Below are positions 60,216 through 64,000 of a stretch of DNA of 64,000 nucleotides, one piece after another. Numbering within the stretch: position 1 is the stretch's first letter; each line of letters starts with the position of its first letter. This DNA is from Streptomyces cellulosae. Lineage in GTDB: Bacteria; Actinomycetota; Actinomycetes; Streptomycetales; Streptomycetaceae. Made by a program: the position numbers and the translations under genes. Location of the stretch: NCBI GenBank assembly GCA_014655195.1, contig BNBH01000011.1, forward strand, positions 124,001 to 188,000. Direction: 5' to 3'. The notes under the pieces were generated by a model that saw only the letters and a program-made list of their open reading frames with translations, was not told where the DNA came from and did not search any database.

Positions 60216-60483
60216 CAACAAACGGCCTTTCGGCGTTCGTCCGGGACCGCGCTCGCGTGTACCGGCCGGCCGACGCCCCACAGCCCCCGGGGGAATGCGG
60301 CATGACTGGGCCTCACCCGCCCGAGCGCGACAACAGAACAGCCTGAGCTGCGCCGATACCGTTGCGAACGGCAAGGGGTGGCAGGCGCTCAGCTCAGCGT
60401 TCAGAACGTTGAGGGGGCCGGTGTCGTCGCAGGGGACGCGGTCGAGGGGACAGTCGTCGCCCCACTGGGACGTGAGGCCGTGT

Positions 60484-60831
60484 TCAGCGGTGGCCGAGGA
60501 CGTTGACCACACGGCCGTCGGGGTCGCGGACGAAGAAGCGGCGGACGCCCCACTCCTCGTCCTGGAGCGGGTGGACGATCTCCGCTCCGCTCTTCCGCAC
60601 CGTCTCGTACACCGCGTCCACGTCGTCCACCTCCACGCTGAGGTGGGGGTGGACCGGTGCCGTCGCGTCCCCCGTCACGACGCTGAGCTGTGCCGTCGGG
60701 TTGGAGGGGGACGCCAGCGTCCGGATCCAGCCGAGGTCCATGACCTCATCCAAGCCGAGCAGGCTGTAGAACTCCCCGTTCTTCCCCGGGTCCTCGGAGT
60801 GGAGGTTGGGCACGACACGGCGGACGGTCAT
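60484..60831 (-). CDS. VOC family protein
   Basis: Predicted 115-residue single-domain vicinal oxygen chelate protein (RRVVPNLHSEDPGKNGEFYSLLG, VHPHLSVEVDDVDAVYETVRKSG, VRRFFVRDPDGRVVNVLGH). The substrate is unknown and could range from glyoxal-type to antibiotic-binding. ATG 60831 is used. It lies just upstream of the sialidase remnant, same direction. Confidence 0.82.
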   Translation of the reverse strand: MTVRRVVPNLHSEDPGKNGEFYSLLGLDEVMDLGWIRTLASPSNPTAQLSVVTGDATAPVHPHLSVEVDDVDAVYETVRKSGAEIVHPLQDEEWGVRRFFVRDPDGRVVNVLGHR

Positions 60832-60920
60832 CGATGGCTCCCTCGGTTCTGTCGGGTCCGGCGGGCGGCGGTTGTGGACCCCATGAGCAGCACGCGCCGC
60901 GTCGGGGGACGGCCCCCAGG

Positions 60921-61733
60921 CTAGCCATCACGCGGCGCTCGGGCTCGTACCCCAGCCGCCTCGGCCGCCTCCTCGACGCGTGCGGCCACCCAGGCCAGGA
61001 ACTCCCGCACGTCGTCGGCCGGCAGGACTGCCGCCTTCGCGCGGGGACGTTCGAAACTGCGCAGCGCCTCGGCGATCAAGGGCTCGAAGGCGGGCTCGGA
61101 CGCGGCGACGATCTCCCCGGCCCGGCGCTTGGGGAACCAGTGCCCGGTGCGGCAGTGGACGGTGGCGCGGCAGCCGTTGAGCACACGGTTGTCGGCCAAG
61201 TGGCCGTCCCCGTCGGCGTGTTCGCGTACGGAGGCGCTGAGTGCGGCGAGCACCGTGGGCCGGTCCGGGGCGGCGATCACGTCCCGCGCCGGCGCGCCGT
61301 ACAGCGGGAGTCCGGCCTGGTGGGCGATGGAGCGGTCGATGACGTACCAGAAGTCGGACGCGTCCGCGGGGTCGTAGCCGGCGCGTTCGGGCAGGGCGGG
61401 TCCGGTGTTGAGGTCGAGCAGGTAGCCCGCCTCCCCCGACGGACGGGCGGCGAAGTCGGCCGTGTAGACGACGAGTTCGAGGCCGGCGGCGGGGCAGGGA
61501 AGCACGGGGTGGGCCAGTGTCTCGGCGAGCGGGATGAGGTCCGCGCGGGGCAGGGCGGGGTCCACCACGACCGTCACATCGACGTCGCTGCGCCCGTGGC
61601 GGTAGTCGCCCAGGGCGAGCGAGCCGACGGCGAGGACGCTCGCCAGACGGTCGCCGCAGACTGCGGAGGTGCGGCGGACCAGCTCCTCCAGGTAGGCGCG
61701 CAGTTCCGGCGGCGGGAGGGAGGGACGGCTCAT
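60921..61733 (-). CDS. nucleotidyltransferase domain protein (ANT-like)
   Basis: Predicted 270-residue protein with an N-terminal nucleotidyltransferase core GSLALGDYRHGRSDVD near residues 37-52, giving the GS-x10-DxD metal site, and a C-terminal helical region like the aminoglycoside adenylyltransferase family (DUF4111). Substrate unknown; resistance should not be assumed. ATG 61733 is used. It ends 89 bases before the VOC gene on the same strand. Confidence 0.82.
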   Translation of the reverse strand: MSRPSLPPPELRAYLEELVRRTSAVCGDRLASVLAVGSLALGDYRHGRSDVDVTVVVDPALPRADLIPLAETLAHPVLPCPAAGLELVVYTADFAARPSGEAGYLLDLNTGPALPERAGYDPADASDFWYVIDRSIAHQAGLPLYGAPARDVIAAPDRPTVLAALSASVREHADGDGHLADNRVLNGCRATVHCRTGHWFPKRRAGEIVAASEPAFEPLIAEALRSFERPRAKAAVLPADDVREFLAWVAARVEEAAEAAGVRARAPRDG

Positions 61734-61770
61734 GCCCCCAGTGTCACCCCGGCCGGGCGCCCGGTCCGGG

Positions 61771-62307
61771 TCACGTCCACAGCTCGGCGCTGTCGCACAC
61801 CCGTGCGCCCATGTTGCGCTCCATCATCCGCAGGGCGGCGTCCGCCAGATCCTCGTGGATGTGCGCGACGGCGTCCCGGGGGACGGTCACCCGGAAGTGC
61901 CGGATGTGCGCGTCGAGCGAGGAGTACAGCACGCACTGCTCGGTCACCTGCCCGACCAGCACCAGCTGGTCGATGCCCTGCTGCGTGAGCAGATAGCTGA
62001 GCGGCGTCTCGAAGAAGATCGAGTGCCGGGCCTTGACCACGAACAGCGACGACTCGTCCGGCACCAGCGGCTCGACCAGACGCGCGTGCGGCCCCGCCAG
62101 CGCCTTGTCGAGCAGCTCCCCGTGGTGGGAGCGCCACTCGCCGAAGTTGTCGTTCACGTAGATGACCGGTGCGTCCTGCCGCCGTGCCCGCTCCAGCAGC
62201 CCGGAGATCTTCGGGACCACCGTCTCGGCGGACGGGAGCAGCTGGTCGGCGTCCGGGTGGTCGTAGGTGTTGATCATGTCGATGACGATCAGTGCGGTCT
62301 TGCCCAT
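61771..62307 (-). CDS. isochorismatase family cysteine hydrolase
   Basis: Predicted 178-residue hydrolase of the isochorismatase/nicotinamidase superfamily. The catalytic triad is visible as Asp in VIDMINTYD (about residue 10), Lys in VKARHSIFF, and the nucleophile Cys in VTEQCVLYS. It could hydrolyse an amide or ester; no clear substrate. ATG 62307 follows CCTGGAGAC. It precedes the nucleotidyltransferase gene by 37 bases and may share its transcript. Confidence 0.86.
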   Translation of the reverse strand: MGKTALIVIDMINTYDHPDADQLLPSAETVVPKISGLLERARRQDAPVIYVNDNFGEWRSHHGELLDKALAGPHARLVEPLVPDESSLFVVKARHSIFFETPLSYLLTQQGIDQLVLVGQVTEQCVLYSSLDAHIRHFRVTVPRDAVAHIHEDLADAALRMMERNMGARVCDSAELWT

Positions 62308-62459
62308 GTCTCCAGGGTTCCACCGGGGCGGGTGGTCAGGCATCTTCACCTGGGCCCTTCACCGCGCCCTTCACCCGGGCCGGGGCAGCGGCCGTACTCC
62401 GACGTCAACGGGGCCGTCCGGCCCTAGTCCGGACCCGTTCCGCGGCCGACGATGGGGAA

Positions 62460-62882
62460 ATGATCCAGAGCGATGGCTTCCGGGCGCTCGACCGGCAGGA
62501 GTGCCTGCGCCTGCTGGGCAAGGTGCCCGTCGGACGCGTCGTGTACACGCGGCACGCGCTTCCCGCCGTGCTGCCGGTGAACTTCACCCTGGACCCGGAC
62601 GGGTCCGTGGTGCTGTGCACCTCCGCCGGCTCCGACCTGGTGCGGGCCGTCGACGGGGTGGTCGTGGCGTTCGAGGCGGACGACTTCCACACCGGGCGGC
62701 GGTCCGGGTGGAGCGTGGTGGTGACCGGACGGGCGGAGGTGGTGACCGACCCGGCCGAGCACGAGCGGCTGCTGCGCACGGGCCCCCGGTCGTGGATGCC
62801 GCTGCGGGACGGCGTGTTGGTGCGGATCGAGAGCGAGATGGTGACGGGGCGGGAACTGACGGGGGGCGGCGGCAGACCCTAG
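62460..62882 (+). CDS. pyridoxamine 5'-phosphate oxidase family protein
   Basis: Predicted 140-residue split-barrel protein (GRVVYTRHALPAVLPVNFTLDPDGSVVLCTS, and WSVVVTGRAEVVTDPAE). These bind flavin, F420 or heme; this short form lacks clues to its cofactor. ATG 62460 follows GATGGGGA. It is divergent from the isochorismatase by 152 bases. Confidence 0.85.
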   Translation: MIQSDGFRALDRQECLRLLGKVPVGRVVYTRHALPAVLPVNFTLDPDGSVVLCTSAGSDLVRAVDGVVVAFEADDFHTGRRSGWSVVVTGRAEVVTDPAEHERLLRTGPRSWMPLRDGVLVRIESEMVTGRELTGGGGRP

Positions 62883-62976
62883 CCGCCCCTCCTGCGCGCC
62901 CCACGGCCCGTCAGCCCCCTCAACCGATCAACCCCCTTGATCAGTACCGCCGGACGGGTGACGTACGGTACGCCCT

Positions 62977-63423
62977 GTGACCGCCTACACCCCTGAAGAC
63001 ACCCCGGGCCGTTACGGCCCGTACGCCACCGTCGAGACCGAGCCGCGTTCCGTGGGCCGGGTGCGCACCGAGTACTCGCCGGCGTACGACGGCGACCCGG
63101 ACCCCGGCGAGATCGTCTGGACCTGGGTCCCGTTCGAGGAGAACGACGGCCGGGGAAAGGACCGGCCGGTGCTGGTCGTCGCGCGTGAGGCGACCGGCAC
63201 GTTCCTCGCCGTGCAGCTGTCGAGCAAGGGGCACGCCGGGGACCGGGACTGGGTGCCGATCGGCAGCGGGCCGTGGGACCGGTCGGGGCGCGACTCCTGG
63301 GTGGCCGTGGACCGGGTGCTGCGGCTGCACGAGCAGGGCATGCGCCGGGAGGCGTGCGCTCTGGACCGGATGCGGTTCAACTCGGTGCGGCAGCGGCTCA
63401 GGGAGCGTTACGGCTGGCAGTGA
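62977..63423 (+). CDS. PemK/MazF-like protein
   Basis: Predicted 148-residue protein with a PemK/MazF-type SH3-like barrel near residues 42-115 (GEIVWTWVPFEENDGRGKDRPVLVVA). MazF toxins are RNases. No antitoxin gene is adjacent, and the N-terminal 40-residue Gly/Tyr-rich extension is unusual, so a housekeeping role cannot be excluded. GTG 62977 is used; the ribosome site is weak. Its 3' end overlaps the convergent PARG gene by 26 bases. Confidence 0.72.
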   Translation: MTAYTPEDTPGRYGPYATVETEPRSVGRVRTEYSPAYDGDPDPGEIVWTWVPFEENDGRGKDRPVLVVAREATGTFLAVQLSSKGHAGDRDWVPIGSGPWDRSGRDSWVAVDRVLRLHEQGMRREACALDRMRFNSVRQRLRERYGWQ

Positions 63424-64000
63424 CCTGCGCAGACGCGTCCGTCAGGTCCGCGACCCTCCGGTCGGACAGGTCCGCGAAGGTCCGCTCGAACGCCGTTCGG
63501 GTCGCGCCCTCGCGGGTGCGGTCCAGGATGCCGAACACCACGTGGGCGAAGGCGCCCTCGAAGCGCCCGCCGGGGCCCAGGTGCGTACGGAACGCCTCCG
63601 CGACCTGGGCCGGGTCGTTGCGGAACACTCCGCAGCCCCAGGCGCCGAGCACCAGCCGCCGGTAGCCGTGGTGGGCCGCCGTCTCCAGCACGCGGCCCGC
63701 GCGGCGCACGAGCACGCCGGGCACCTCCCCCACGCGCTCGGGCGCCTTGGAGCGGATCACGCCCGCGTTCGGCGCCGGTGACGTGAGGAAACCGGCCGTG
63801 AACGGGGCGTCCAGCAGGGCGCCGCGGTCGTCGCGGAACACCGGCACGGCCGGGGCGTGGATCACCCGGTCGGTGTAGAACGGGTCGCGGTGGGCGCGGT
63901 GGTGCTCGTAGAAGCCCGGCGCCCGCAGCAGGCACGTGTACAGCGCGGAGGCGCGGCACAGGGCCTCCTCCTGGGCCTGCGCGCCGTTGAGGTAGCCGCC
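63398..64000 (-). CDS. TIGR02452/microbial-type PARG family protein (5' end outside window)
   Basis: The frame runs from the window edge to a stop at 63398 and covers 200 residues of the C-terminal part. It contains the family landmarks YLNGAQAQEEALCRASALY and the VIHAPAVPVFRDDRG, LVLGAWGCGVFRNDP segments of the microbial poly(ADP-ribose) glycohydrolase-like (DUF2263) macrodomain. It may remove ADP-ribose from proteins. The N-terminal ~80 residues are beyond 64000. It converges with and overlaps the MazF-like gene. Confidence 0.85.
   Translation of the reverse strand, partial: GGYLNGAQAQEEALCRASALYTCLLRAPGFYEHHRAHRDPFYTDRVIHAPAVPVFRDDRGALLDAPFTAGFLTSPAPNAGVIRSKAPERVGEVPGVLVRRAGRVLETAAHHGYRRLVLGAWGCGVFRNDPAQVAEAFRTHLGPGGRFEGAFAHVVFGILDRTREGATRTAFERTFADLSDRRVADLTDASAQVTASRNAP

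Noticed and set aside
60921..61733. Calling the nucleotidyltransferase gene an aminoglycoside resistance gene
   Set aside because: Only the fold and the GS/DxD core are seen; the substrate cannot be inferred.

Overview
The window is high-GC actinobacterial chromosome and almost certainly Streptomyces. Signs are GC-rich third codon positions in nearly every gene, frequent GTG and TTG starts with GGAGG-type ribosome sites, many TetR, LacI, ROK, LysR and ECF regulators, an IdeR/DmdR-type iron box, and an intergenic repeat (24600-24692) of a type common in Streptomyces. It reads as accessory or semi-core catabolic and regulatory chromosome. I see no rRNA, tRNA, CRISPR array, insertion sequence, phage genes or antibiotic gene cluster.

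Layout. 93-7710: an epimerase, a small acidic protein, a ROK regulator with a decayed copy of its own 3' end beside it, an APH-fold kinase, an FBP (FusB-like zinc finger) protein, a FUSC exporter and a Tat lipoprotein lactonase. 7678-10707: a DUF2470 gene behind an iron box, then a TetR regulator divergent from a CYP102-like heme-only P450. 10750-13023: an archaeal/eukaryote-type prolyl-tRNA synthetase followed by an APH-fold kinase. 12992-15424 (minus): a translationally coupled operon of PIG-L deacetylase, ECF41-type sigma factor and MBL-fold hydrolase. 15512-16813: an S33 alpha/beta hydrolase.

16915-31144 is a complete L-rhamnose system. It holds a LacI regulator, a leftward operon of four ABC transporter genes plus mutarotase, and a rightward set encoding isomerase, fused aldolase/dehydrogenase, kinase and LutABC. 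Two LacI-like operators sit just after the two divergent promoters. The genes give a closed route: uptake, rhamnulose, rhamnulose-1-P, dihydroxyacetone phosphate plus L-lactaldehyde, then L-lactate and pyruvate.

31268-41619: a MacB/FtsX-type ABC transporter, a MoxR/vWA pair, a DUF6624 gene with an internal amber stop, a secreted SGNH hydrolase with a ricin-type lectin domain, VOC and cupin proteins, threonine dehydratase, a TPR protein and a PepSY membrane protein. 41752-47108: peptide deformylase, a flavin disulfide reductase, thioredoxin, LacI and TetR regulators and an FMN reductase behind two palindromic operators. 47211-52922: a PaoABCD-like molybdenum hydroxylase operon with its XdhC chaperone and a divergent TetR gene behind paired operators. 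52941-58676: LysR regulator, tiny zinc-ribbon protein, CaiB/BaiF CoA-transferase, phosphoribosyltransferase, archease-like, CBS and MFS proteins. 58809-64000: a sialidase missing its 5' part, a VOC protein, a nucleotidyltransferase, an isochorismatase, a PNPOx-like protein, a PemK/MazF-like protein and a partial microbial PARG gene running off the window.

The best leads for something new are the PIG-L/sigma/MBL operon, the iron-regulated DUF2470 gene, the FBP gene with a leader palindrome, the second ProRS with its kinase neighbour, and the MazF-like/PARG pair. None is proved novel by sequence alone.
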